DNA of 64,000 bases from Zoroaster sp. YZ-2022. Its lineage: Eukaryota; Echinodermata; Asteroidea; Forcipulatida; Zoroasteridae. The notes under the pieces were generated by a model. That model worked only from the letters and a program-made list of their open reading frames with translations, searched no databases and was not told where the DNA came from. The stretch is from positions 7,638,761 through 7,702,760 of the forward strand of contig CM055823.1 in NCBI GenBank assembly GCA_029582265.1, written 5' to 3'. Below are positions 23,166 to 33,667 of this stretch, piece after piece (the stretch's first letter is position 1; every line of letters starts with the position of its first letter). The position numbers and the translations under genes were made by a program.

Positions 23166-23530
23166 TATAGTTTGTGGGAATAGTTAACCCTTTGTTTAAA
23201 GGTAGGCCTACCAAAAATTACCGATTGCTCAAAAAAGGGGAAATGTGTTGAAGAGACAGGATTTTTTTTCTTTCAGATACTTTGGTAGCAAAAAATAGCT
23301 ACGCTTTCATGCCTCAATTGCGGGCAATCATCAGTTGGAAGTACTGGTTCAATAGAAGTTAGAACTGGATTGTCTCAGACTGTCTTATTTTTGGATAAGA
23401 CATAATAATTATTGATGTTTTCCAAAGGTTGTAATTAATGTGTCCGTTTTGTATGAGTGAGTGAATGAGTTCGTTCGTTGTGTTTATGTGATTTGTTCCT
23501 CTAATAAAGAGAGCAGAACATTAAGTGTTT
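23150..23530. repeat. LTR-like direct repeat, copy A
   Basis: This roughly 380-bp block (tttgacaatatagtttgtggg ... gtaatgtgtccgtttt, with aataaa near 23504) recurs in the same orientation at 27955-28330 and, via locus duplication, at 48110-48495. Two direct copies about 4.8 kb apart in spacer 1, with retroelement fragments beside them, suggest LTRs of a decayed element. No clear TG/CA ends or target duplication were established. Confidence 0.45.
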
Positions 23531-23550
23531 CATCTGGTTCTTCAAAAAAG

Positions 23551-24565
23551 CCAGATATGTGACTGACTCTGGCAAAACCCTAAACTTGGACCAAACTTTC
23601 AAAAGTGACCTCCCAAATTTATTGTGAAAATTAACAATGTTCCCAACAACATTTCAGGATTTTTCTTTTTCCATCTAAATCTAGAGAAAATGCTCTATAT
23701 GGTGACATGAAAATCTCAAACTGGTCCCTGGGGTCCCTGCTGGGAGTGAGTTTCTCATTTGATCCTTTTGGATCTGTATTTGTGAGATTTACTCGGATTA
23801 ATTTCTCCCGAATGTTTTGAGCCTTTCTGAATGCAACAAAGGGTTGTTTTGGAAATATTTCTGAGGGTTTGTTGGTCAAGTTGTATCAGAGGCCAATGTT
23901 TGTTTACTGCTTGTTTCACATAGTTTGTGGTTTACGAACGGTTTATGTCGTTGTTTTGTTTATCTTTTGGTAATTTGTGAATCAGTTTGGCTGGTTGGCC
24001 AGTTATAATTATACGTTGTATTGCGTTGTTTATTTCAGTTTGAGTATAGCCTCTGGCTAATAATTTTTGGTGAGAAATGTTGACTTTTTCTGTGAAATAT
24101 TCCTCATTGTTGGTGTTTCTAGCATATCGCAGAGTTTCTCAGTAGATAAATGCTTTGAACACATGGGGTGGGTGTGATGGGGTTAGGGTTAGGGTGTAGT
24201 GGTCTGATTGGAGATGTTTATATCCAGCCTGTAGGTACTATTAGTATTACTATACTTCCTTGTTTTGTTAGGCGCTCTGTTCTTCGTATAGCGCCATATA
24301 AATGCTCTGTATTATTATTATTATTATTACTAGTAGTCGGAGCGGTTCTTAATGCAGATGCCTCTTCCTGGTTTGATCACGAATTCAGGGTTGTTCCTCA
24401 GATATTTGAGGGCTGATAGTTCAGGGTTTGTCATGTTCTTTTTCTGAGTTCTCAGACGAATGTCAGCAAGTTCATATTTTGTGGCTTCCAAATAATTTTC
24501 AAGTGTTGACTCTGTGTAGTTTTTGGATGCCAAGTGGAACGGGTGGGTTTTGGAAGGTTTGTTAT
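23551..24565. other. Spacer 1 segment absent from spacer 2, left part
   Basis: Spacer 2 jumps from the equivalent of about 23550 to about 29957, so 6.4 kb from here on is specific to spacer 1. This part holds a SINE-tail remnant (gcgccatataaatgctc plus ATT repeats, about 24285-24330) and a 2.5-copy gttaggg run near 24178. No gene seen. Confidence 0.5.
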
Positions 24566-24914
24566 GGGGTGTCGTGGCCGAGCGGTCTAGCTTACCGGAT
24601 TCAAGTTCTGGTGTTAGCAACATAATGTGGGTTCGAATCACGGCCGTGACACTTGTGTCCTTGAGCAAGACACTTAATCATAATTGCTTCTCTCCACCCA
24701 GGGGTTAAATGGGTACCTGTGAAGGCAGAGTTGGTTTGCTCTATATGCGCTAGAAATGGCAGCAATTGAGCTGTATACTCCCCAGGGAGCTGAGATGGTT
24801 TCAGGAATGATTTATGAGCCTTATGAGCAGGGATAATAATATAATGCGCCTTGAGCACCACTTAGTTGGTGGATACGTGCGCTATATAAATCCACACATT
24901 ATTATTATTATTAT
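24566..24914 (+). mobile_element. tRNA-derived SINE in spacer 1
   Basis: Same family as 14781-15132: A-box (gtcgtggccgagcggtcta), B-box (gggttcgaatcac), body motifs gtgtccttgagcaagacac and aaatgggtacctgtgaag, then gcgctatataaat and an (ATT)n tail. Such 3' tails are shared with the LINEs that mobilise SINEs; the partner here is not in the window. Confidence 0.85.
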
Positions 24915-25857
24915 GTACGCGTTAGGAATTCAATTCTCATTCTCATTTGGAAGACGTCAATGTCACTCAAAAGAGTTGAACGGCCCGCGGTTGGTTTAGC
25001 AGGAATTGGAACAGTTTAAATCTTTACCCAGGGCATTTCTTCAATTTGAGATAGTTTTGCTTTGGATAGGTTTGTGATGAATTGTTCACTTTGTTCTACT
25101 AGTGTAGTCAGTAGACTATTTTTGTATTGTTTGGTTTGTCGAGCGTTCAAGTGAAAATCTGTTTTGGTTGTGAACGTTTTGCTCTTTTCGTAAATTTCAA
25201 TGTTTCCATAATCGGTTATAAATAACATATACTTATATATTTGTATTATATTATTAATAAGATAGTTGGGTTGACAAGTGGCACTTGTGTAAGTGGTCAG
25301 GGTTTTTGTTCCTTTTATATATGTATTTATATGTATATATTTCATAACAAAACAAAATGCTTAAAGGTACAGTCTTACCTTGGTTATTTGGTTAATCCTT
25401 GTTACAAATATAAACATCCACCATATGCTAATCAGTCAATGGTTTTTAATGTAATATTCATTTACAATTATTTTAACTCATGATCATTGCTTGATAGCCC
25501 TGTTGACTGAAACGATACAAAAAGTATCTTTAATATGCTTTAAATGGTGACAAATTTGACGCCTTTAATATCATATGAAAGAATTTGATAGTGTTACCAG
25601 AGTTAATAAATGTAGAAAAATTCAGATCCATATCAGTTTTGTAATATTTTGGCCTTTTCCTTGCATACAGTATGCACATAATTAATATGCTAAAAATGGC
25701 GGCCATTTTAAAATTCAATATGGCCGCCATAGGGGGCATAGGAAAAAATGGCATCAAGCAGTTTTGTATTTGTTGACATATTTATATGAGATCCTGAGAG
25801 TTTCAAAGATTGTACCCAAAAATGCATATGGACTCCACAAGCTCACAGACTATATAG
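24915..25857. other. Spacer 1, no gene seen
   Basis: AT-rich DNA. A short palindromic run aatggcggccattttaaaattcaatatggccgccat lies at about 25696-25731, probably the core of another small inverted-repeat element. The last 8 bases (25850-25857) are the left target duplication of the following hAT-like element. Confidence 0.4.
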
Positions 25858-27934
25858 CACTGTTGTTGACTCGAGTCGGTGACTCGGACTCGAGTCCGAC
25901 TCGAGTCGCCAATTTTTGTGACTTGCGACTTGACTTGACTTGGACAAAAATGACTTGAGACTTGACTTGACTTGGACAAAAATGACTTGTGACTTGACTT
26001 GACTTGAGTAAATTTGACTTGACTACATTGCAAGTCATCATGTATTTTAGGTTGTTTTATTACATGTATTTTTCTGGTCAATCCGGCCACGGCAGCCGAA
26101 TACTAGTACTTTTGTGACGGAAAAAATAAAAATGCCGTCGCGAATCTATACGTAAAGTGTTTGCTACATGTCTAGTCTTCAACACAATCCGTCGTAGTGG
26201 AAGCTGTGGGCTATTACTGGTAAATGCATTGCTTTAACATTCAAAATAATTTATACAAACGGCTGGAACGAGGTTATAGTGACATTGTTAATTGTATTAA
26301 GAATTTGTAAAGTGTTGAACAAATTATCGCACATTTTCCGTAACAAAACCGAATAACTATTTTGACTCAAATTGTGTTTATTATGTAAGTAATCATTAAA
26401 GGGTACATGTGTTGTTTAATGTTTTACTCCGTAAAAAGGGAATTTTATAATATTTCACGAACGTAATTTTTTAATTCTCCTTACATCACCTATGCAAGTG
26501 TTACCAGAGTTGTCAACATAGAATCAGTAAGGCTTTCATCATAGAGAAAGGTCCTTTCTCTATGCTTTCATGAACAACGTTGTAATACACTGGAGTCCGT
26601 GATTTTAACAAAATGTATTGTTTGTGACAATTAACAGCTACCAAATAACTAAGAAGCAGCAATTACTAGTTTTTGGGCCGTTTACAAAATATATCTTAAT
26701 GTATCTTCCAAATGTATCTTCCAAATTACCAAATTCCAAGGCCCATATAAGACCGTAAGTAACCCTCCGTCTTGGGGAGAAAAATGAACTGTCCCGGGTG
26801 TAACAGCTTCAACCGTCTGCAAATTTCTGTATAAATATTGAAATGAACCCCACAAAATACGTTAACCTACGCTAGATCGATAATTTTCAAATTAAAAAAA
26901 TTAATAAAACCTCAATCGCTTCTTTCTATACTTTCCACACAACCCCCATCATTTCTTGAGCGAATTGAAGAAAAACTACCTGGTTCCCTGTTTTGTAAAT
27001 GACATTTTTGAATTGTGATGCGGACACCAACAAAAACAATGACGCACTACACAATTTGTGCAGCGTTAACGCTATACTTACGTGGATCATCGGCAGGTTT
27101 GACATATCTGTTTGTGAGTTTCTGGTCTTCAGTTGTCATTTATTTACCTCCCATCATGTTATCACTTGTTTTTCATTCATTTTATTCAATCAACAACTTA
27201 TATTAATGAAGTAAAATACGTCTAAACATCTTCAATAAAGTGTCTAACGTTACATTGTACATTGGAGCCTATACGTTTAGCAATTTCCCTTCACACATTT
27301 ACTGCACGATACACGTGCGTGCGTTTGTATGGTTTTGTAGAAAATATTGCCCAGCGATTACAGTCAATTAAGTATAGCCTATAAACATCATATGACAAAC
27401 ACTGACTTTATTCTCGCTGCCAAGACAGGCAACATGACAAACAGAACATTATTATAGGAAAAAAAAAAAAATTAAATAAAAATTCTCCGGTTTCTGGTCT
27501 CCGCGCGCGTGGCCTCAGACCCGCGTGTCGGCATTTTAATTTTGCTTTTTTGCTATGCAAAGATGTCCAATCGCAGCCACACTTTTTCACATAGGGGTAT
27601 AAACGTTTGCCTGATTTGTGAGTCCTCTCTTAGCCACCATACTTTGTATAGGCTAATGGGAAATTTGGTCCCCGCCTATACATGTAAAAAAAAATAAACA
27701 AAACAAAACAAACAAAAAACAAACGCGCGTCACCGCACCGATTTTGAAACTTTGAAAGTTGACTTTGATTCGGGACGATAGGCTAAATGACTTGTGACTT
27801 GACTTGACTTGGGAAAATTTGACTTGAGACTTGACTTGACTTGGGAAAATTTGACTTGAGACTTGACTTGACTTGAGAAAATTTGACTTGTGACTTGACT
27901 TGACTTGAGAAAAAATGACTTGGTTACAACACTG
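25858..27934. mobile_element. 2.08-kb hAT-like non-autonomous element with GACTTG subterminal arrays
   Basis: Flanked by the exact 8-bp direct repeat CTATATAG (25850-25857 and 27935-27942). The termini CACTGTTGTTGACTCGAGTC and, reversed, CAGTGTTGTAACCAAGTCAT are inverted copies. Both ends carry tandem arrays of gacttgacttg(g/a)-type repeats (about 25918-26030 on the left, about 27787-27920 on the right) in opposite functional orientation relative to the ends, resembling subterminal transposase-binding repeats of hAT elements. The 1.7-kb middle is AT-rich and has no recognisable transposase. Absent from spacer 2. Confidence 0.8.
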
Positions 27935-27954
27935 CTATATAGTGGGTCCGTATG

Positions 27955-28330
27955 TGACTATTTCCATTGTTTGTCAATTTGACAATACAATTTGTGGGAA
28001 TAGTAGACCTTTTGTTTAAAGGTACCAGTAATGACCAATTGGTCAATATGGGGAAATGTGTGGAAGAGACAGGATATTTTTTCAGATCCTTTGGTAGCAA
28101 TAGCTAAGCTTTCATGTCTCACTTGGCAATCATCAGTTGCATGTAATGATTCCGAGGAACCGGGTTGTCTCATATTATTTTTTGATAAGACATTATACTT
28201 ATGTTCTTTTCAAACAGTTGTAATGTGTTGTAATGTGTTGTAATGTGTTGTAATGTGTCCGTTTTGTTTGAGAAAACAATAAAAAGCAATAACAGCCGAA
28301 CCATAGCGTTAACAAAACCATCGGGAAAAA
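27955..28330. repeat. LTR-like direct repeat, copy B
   Basis: A diverged second copy of 23150-23530 in the same orientation, including gtgtggaagagacaggat and cttatg...ttgtaatgtg. It contains four tandem copies of the decamer ttgtaatgtg (about 28217-28257) where copy A has one. Confidence 0.45.
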
Positions 28331-28389
28331 ACCTGCCATGCTCGTTGATAAAGTAATTGAGTACGTGGAGCCAACGAGTTATGCAATAA

Positions 28390-28900
28390 ACCCTGCACCA
28401 ACTGTGTAGTCGTTCCATAGGTTGTCGGGTAAGGCAGTCACATTTTGATGTCTGATGATTGCGGATAATAGCTACAACAGCCTCATTGGATGTCACACAA
28501 AAACCACCCTCCTGTTACGTAACCCAGACCCACCCCCAAATGCATAAAGCTAGCACCACTGGAAATAGTTCAAGAAAGGCTATGAAAAAGGAGCTTGAAA
28601 CTATTGCGGCCAATAGCCCTGGGATCAATGACCATTAAAAAAAGGCATCAAAATCCAATGTAGCAGATGCATCAGTAAAAAATGCAAATTCTCGCTGGAA
28701 TGCCAAACTTCTGCTGGAAAGACGACAGTACCACTGAAATGAGACAAAAATTTCTGCCATGCCAGCAAATCAGCACGGGCACCGGCTGAAATCCGTATAT
28801 GATGGTGTGGCTTTAGAACGCCACGAGTGATATACAAACGACGCAGAAAACCTCGATTGAAGCACACGTAGCATAATTTGCTTCCTGGCCAAAATTTTAC
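28390..28900 (-). pseudogene. DIRS/Ngaro-type reverse transcriptase-RNase H fragment
   Basis: Minus-strand frames read G-F-L-R-R-L-Y, then P-H-H-H-I-R-I, A-D-L-L-A-W-Q-K-F-L, then, across several stops, I-A-F-L-E-L-F-P-V-V-L-A-L and S-N-E-A-V-V-A-I-I followed by Q-T-S-K. This order and wording are characteristic of the RT end and RNase H of tyrosine-recombinase (DIRS/Ngaro) retrotransposons. Frameshifts and stops break it. No recombinase domain was seen nearby. It lies in the segment missing from spacer 2. Confidence 0.7.
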
Positions 28901-29149
28901 GCGTAACAGCCCTAGCTATTGGTTGATTTGCCACCACTTCGCCGTGTGGTCTTGTAAAGGCAACGTTGATTGGCCATTGATGAGGTAATGCTTTGCCCAG
29001 CCTCACACGATATGCAGAAAATATGGAAATTAAATGTCTTTTATTACGACAAAATAAAATGGCAAAAGATTGATTCATTTCTAAATAAAGAAAATGCTTG
29101 TGCTTAATATGCGTCACAAAACTGCAAGATAATTGGCCATGCATTTTGG

Positions 29150-29870
29150 TCTAGATGGAAAAGGTACACCACCAGTGATACTGATACATGCATTATCTGT
29201 GTCCTATATGTGACATACACACACGTAGGACTACACAAACTTCAAGATACTACAAAAGGAAGATAGCACACTAGTGCCGTTTTGCACGGCAGCCGATGTA
29301 ACGGTATGACTCAGCAAAATTGGTACATGGGAAGGGCGCCATCACGCGGTAGGTAGGTAAAACGAAGCAGACGACGTTAATGAAGTGTAGAAAGCCATAG
29401 GAAGGTAACGGCAAGTTTAGGGCAAATTCGCGTTATAGACAAAGATGTGAAAGACTTAAATGATGATTGAAATGATACATATTGTATAATATCCATCTTA
29501 AAATGGTATGCATAGATTTGAAAAAGAGTTCCTTCAGGATTTACAAGGGGGTTTATATAAAGCAAATGGGAAATACATCGGGTGTCTTTTCTGCAGACTA
29601 CGATTTTTTGCTACCCAAGTCATGATAATCTTTTTATACAAGTGATAACCTTTGGATCTTTATTTTATTTTTGTCTCTGCCTTAACAAAGGTTTCCTATC
29701 TAAATAGATTTTTTTAATTAAACCAAAGTGGAAGCAAAAGCTGAGATCGTGTCCTGTATATCATCAATCACTTTTAATCATCACTTGCAAAAGGTAACGG
29801 TACAATAAGAAGGCCCCAATTAATGATCAGCTGTGCTGGATGAGCAACCATCTGTAAAGATTTCTATAAA
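29150..29870. other. Spacer 1, no gene seen
   Basis: Unique-looking AT-rich DNA between the DIRS-like fragment and the TAAA tract. I recognise no coding, RNA or mobile feature. Confidence 0.4.
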
Positions 29871-29888
29871 TAAATTCTATAAATAAAT

Positions 29889-29923
<35 letters not shown>

Positions 29924-30205
29924 TAAATTAATAAATTCTTGTAAGTATACTATAGACATATAAAAATAGTACACTAGCATGCATCTGTAAAGATGGTTAT
30001 AAATAAATAAATTGATAAATAAATAGATCAATAAATAAATAAATACATTTCTATAAGTGTACTTTAGACATATAAAAATAGTACAGTAACATGTCTCTGT
30101 AATGGTGGTTATAAATAAATAGATAAAAAGATAAATAAATATATAAATAAATAAATAAATAAATAAATGTAAATAAATAAATAAATGTAAATAAATAAAT
30201 AAGTA
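29871..30205. repeat. TAAA-type microsatellite cluster
   Basis: Interrupted (taaa)n tracts with a 24-bp A run near 29891 and two copies of a longer unit containing catataaaaatagtaca. Spacer 2 has the homologous tract at 48552-48795 with a different repeat number. Minus-strand ORFs here are Leu/Ile/Tyr/Phe artefacts of the repeat. Confidence 0.9.
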
Positions 30206-31700
30206 TACTATCGACATATATCATAGCTCTTGAAATAAAAAAATGAAAGACTGTGGTCAACTGATTTCTTGTATATGATAAGACCCAACTTGAAAAACCT
30301 GAAACATAACATCATAACACTACAAACCCAGTAACAAGTCAATAAAAAAAACATAAATAGCTTAAATAAATAACAAAGGAACACTGTTTGCCTTTTCTCT
30401 TTTTCTAAAGCCAAAGGTAGGGATACAACTCTTTCACTTATCACCCTCACACCCTTAACTACTCCACTCTTGGGTCAGGACTATTTGTCTCCTGATCCTA
30501 TATTCGCTTACCATTTTTGGGCAATGGAAAAAAATAACAAATAACAAACTAACATTATATCATGTCATTTTAATCATGTTAATGTACAACAACGACCATT
30601 AACGTTTTGTAGAATAAAAAAAAAAACAGCCCCGGATTTCTGCCTGGAACATTGATGTTCCAATCGTTATCGATCAAAATGTTCTACCATAAATTTCGCC
30701 TTACCTTTCTTTGCACCTTGGAAACCGATAAAAATGAAGATTACAATCCCGTTTGGGATTGTTGGTGCAATTTATGGCAGAACACCAAACTTTCGGTCTG
30801 CTCGCCATCACTTGTTTAGTTGGTTGGAAGTTTGCCATAGTCATAGTGCAGTAGCACCGCGCAAACGATTTTGGTTTTACCTACATTGTACCTAACAACA
30901 GCGGGCGCACTTCCATGCCCAGCCATTTTGTGTTTCACGTTTCCACGCACACACAGAGTCCTATCTTCCTTTTGTAGTATACTCGGCCCTGCAATGCATG
31001 CTTGGTATTCAGCAATCGATTCAGTGATAAAACTACGTTGGTAAGTTAATGTTGGTTTTTATTTTTTAGTAACCTAATTCAGAGAAATTATGAACTTGAC
31101 TCACAAATATGTAGCTCATTTTTGCAGCAATCAATGACCTACATTGTATAGGCTATACTGCCCTATGCTAGCCTATACTACTTTACTAGTAAAGAGTATG
31201 TATTGCCGTGCTTCGATCTGCAGGCCAGGCTGATCATGTACATGATAAGTAAAGTACTGTAAATAAACCCATGTTGGACTTTAACCTTCGTGTTAAACTT
31301 GTCAGTGTATACAGAGAAGGCGTCCATTTGTATGAAATTCATGCAATAGGCTACCTTAATGTTTCATAGAGATTTTTAACGTTTCATAAAAATGTTCAAT
31401 TTACCAGCTGGTTTACAAAACACAACCTCGTCCAGCCTAAACTGCTTCATGTGCGATCAAGGCCTACAGACTCGTACCCTGTAAGATCACAGTAACAAAG
31501 TGTGACTTCACTGTCGCGCGGTCTGATCTCCTCGCTCGTCCCCACCGCGTTTATGGATTGTATCGGTGGGCTCGAGCGAATCTGATCTCGTGGACGTGTA
31601 AAATTCCACTCGCTAGCTCTGCATACAGTATATCACTCATATCCGGATCTGTGTTTTTGATTGATTGATTGATTTATTATAACCCATCTTTAATCGGAAA
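30206..31700. other. Spacer 1 block conserved in spacer 2, no gene seen
   Basis: Matches 48796-49726 plus 50747-51286 closely. It has short ORFs but none shared in frame with family resemblance. Conservation is explained by recent duplication and is not evidence for function. Confidence 0.5.
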
Positions 31701-32141
31701 GAATGTCGTATCCGGCCGCCACTTTTTAAGGGCTTTTTTGGATTTTTTTTGCAACCACTAACCAGTTAAAAAATCATTCTATCGATTTTTGGTGGTACAG
31801 AAAGCGAAAACTATCTTTAAAATCCACTTTTATGATGGTTTTCGGACTTGATTTCCCTTTTAAAAAATCCTCCCCTTCAGAAAATAGAAGGATCCTATTA
31901 GTTGCCACTACGTATGTACAATGACTGTGTTGGTCACTAATTGTGGAGTTTACAATCTCAGACTGACATGACAGGAAGTCATCGTATACCAAAAATGCCT
32001 GATTTTTCATGAAATAAATATCCTGGAATAATTTGAAGTATATGTCCATCATCATCCATATGTTCTCCACCTTACCAGGTAGGTAAGATTACATTATTGG
32101 TTATATTTAATGAAAAATAGTGGCGGCCAGATACGACATTC
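31701..32141. mobile_element. 441-bp inverted-repeat element in spacer 1
   Basis: The ends gaatgtcgtatccggccgcc and, reversed, gaatgtcgtatctggccgcc are near-perfect inverted repeats. It contains a 98-codon minus-strand ORF, which is also open in the copy at 51287-51730 apart from a length change, but resembles nothing I know and is probably chance. A diverged end is also present at about 11700-11860. Confidence 0.7.
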
Positions 32142-33437
32142 TACCCGGATAATCCATCCAGCACAGCTGATCATTTGAGGCCCTCATATATATATAAAAA
32201 AAATACATCTTGATAAACTATTAAAAATACAATACATGGACTTTTTAAGAATGTGCCACCAAAAATGTCTATTTGTCTTTTTTGTTTTACTTCCCCTGTC
32301 TGACTCATTGCTTTTCACTAATCTCATAATCTCTTCCAGCCAACAACCTGTTGTACCTCTATCTATTCACGTGTAATCCTCTTTTGTCCGGTCCAAGGAC
32401 CAGCACCTGACTCTGATTATTGTACGTTTTAGAAGTTCGTGCGACAGCGCGAACACCTCTTGAAATTGTTCGTTTTTTTCTTCTTCTTCTCGATGAGACT
32501 TATCAAAAAAAGGTTCACAGAGCCTTCTAACTTGACATATACTTGGACCATAACATGTAGTTGTCAATAAATTTATGACATATAGTTTCAGGTAAAGTTG
32601 TGATGTCATAGTGACATCAGATATCGAAATACGAATACTAAAATCCAATTTTAATATTTCAAAAAGTCATTTCTCATGAACCACAAAGGATATTTACACA
32701 ATCTTTGCATCATCTTACAGATCTTCAATAATGTGACATTTCGTACACAGACATGACCCAATCTGACCTCTCCTTCCGGTCGAAACCGAAAGTTTAAGTG
32801 AAAAATATTCTGAAGCACTTTTTATAGGGTCTGTGCCTTCCGTGGACAAAATTACTATTCACATGTGACCCTTTCAAAAATGTGACTGGTGATGTCATCT
32901 CCATCTGGCTGTGGGTTTAGGAAAACAACAATTTTCTATCTCAAAAACCATAGGAAATTTGAATGACTTCTGTGAATAAAGTGATTAGTGACATGTTATC
33001 TTTTTCAAAAATATGTCCAATCTCAGATATTGAACCAAAGCAGGTACTAATGTTATTTTTTCATGATCATGAGGAAGTTTGATTGTGTCATACATATATA
33101 TGACCTTCAAATCACCTGATCTGACCTTTACTTCCGGTATAATCAGGAAGTTCAAATTCAACACATTCTAACACAAAATTTGATTGACATCGATGATAAT
33201 TTGATTGAACCGGAAGTTGACACGAACACCGTGCGTTTGTTCTATAGTTTCTTTTGTGTTCATTTCACACCTGACTAACTTCCGCACAGTCTTGTGTTTA
33301 AGTATGAACGTATGTTTGTATTCCGTCCCATTTTGCCTTTGAGAAAGAACCTGCTAGGTTCGAAACGCAAGGCCAATAACCATTATTTTGCAAAACATCT
33401 TTAAGTAAATCAATTCTAATTTAACTAATTTAGCTAA
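32142..33437. other. Distal spacer 1, no gene seen
   Basis: Shared with spacer 2 (51731-52993). It contains a motif tttgagaaagaacctgctag followed by gttcgaaacg (about 33340-33368), of a kind often seen near retroelement 3' ends, but I cannot assign a family. No coding gene recognised. Confidence 0.4.
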
Positions 33438-33667
33438 TGACAGTAAGGTTTGTTAAGGCCAACTAAATCGGCAAGACCACGGTGCCATTCAAGCCAGAGA
33501 TAAGACGTGGACTGAGTGCAAGAAACCTAGAAGAATTTAAACAGCGCCCTCATCGTTTAAGAGCTCTTCGGTCTTTCTTGGGATCCTTGTACGTAAACGC
33601 CTGCGATCCATTGTGGAGTTAGGAAATTACCATCTAATCTTACCCATATCTACACAGTCTAGGCAGG
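33438..33667 (+). promoter_or_regulatory. Conserved 5' flank of thioesterase gene 2
   Basis: Homologous to 12160-12349 and 52994-53225. It contains gacagtaaggtttgtt and cagcgccctcatcg and carries about 40 extra bases (gactgagtgcaagaaacct region) not in unit 1. Probable promoter/5'UTR by position. No core element could be fixed. Confidence 0.45.

Noticed and set aside
24178..24198. Telomeric repeat remnant (gttaggg x 2.5)
   Set aside because: Too short to distinguish from chance.
29864..30260. Minus-strand ORFs rich in Leu/Ile/Tyr/Phe (also 48592-48804)
   Set aside because: Translation of the TAAA microsatellite.
31774..32070. 98-codon minus-strand ORF shared with 51360-51659
   Set aside because: It lies inside an inverted-repeat element, no recognisable domain, and the second copy changes frame; sharing is explained by duplication.
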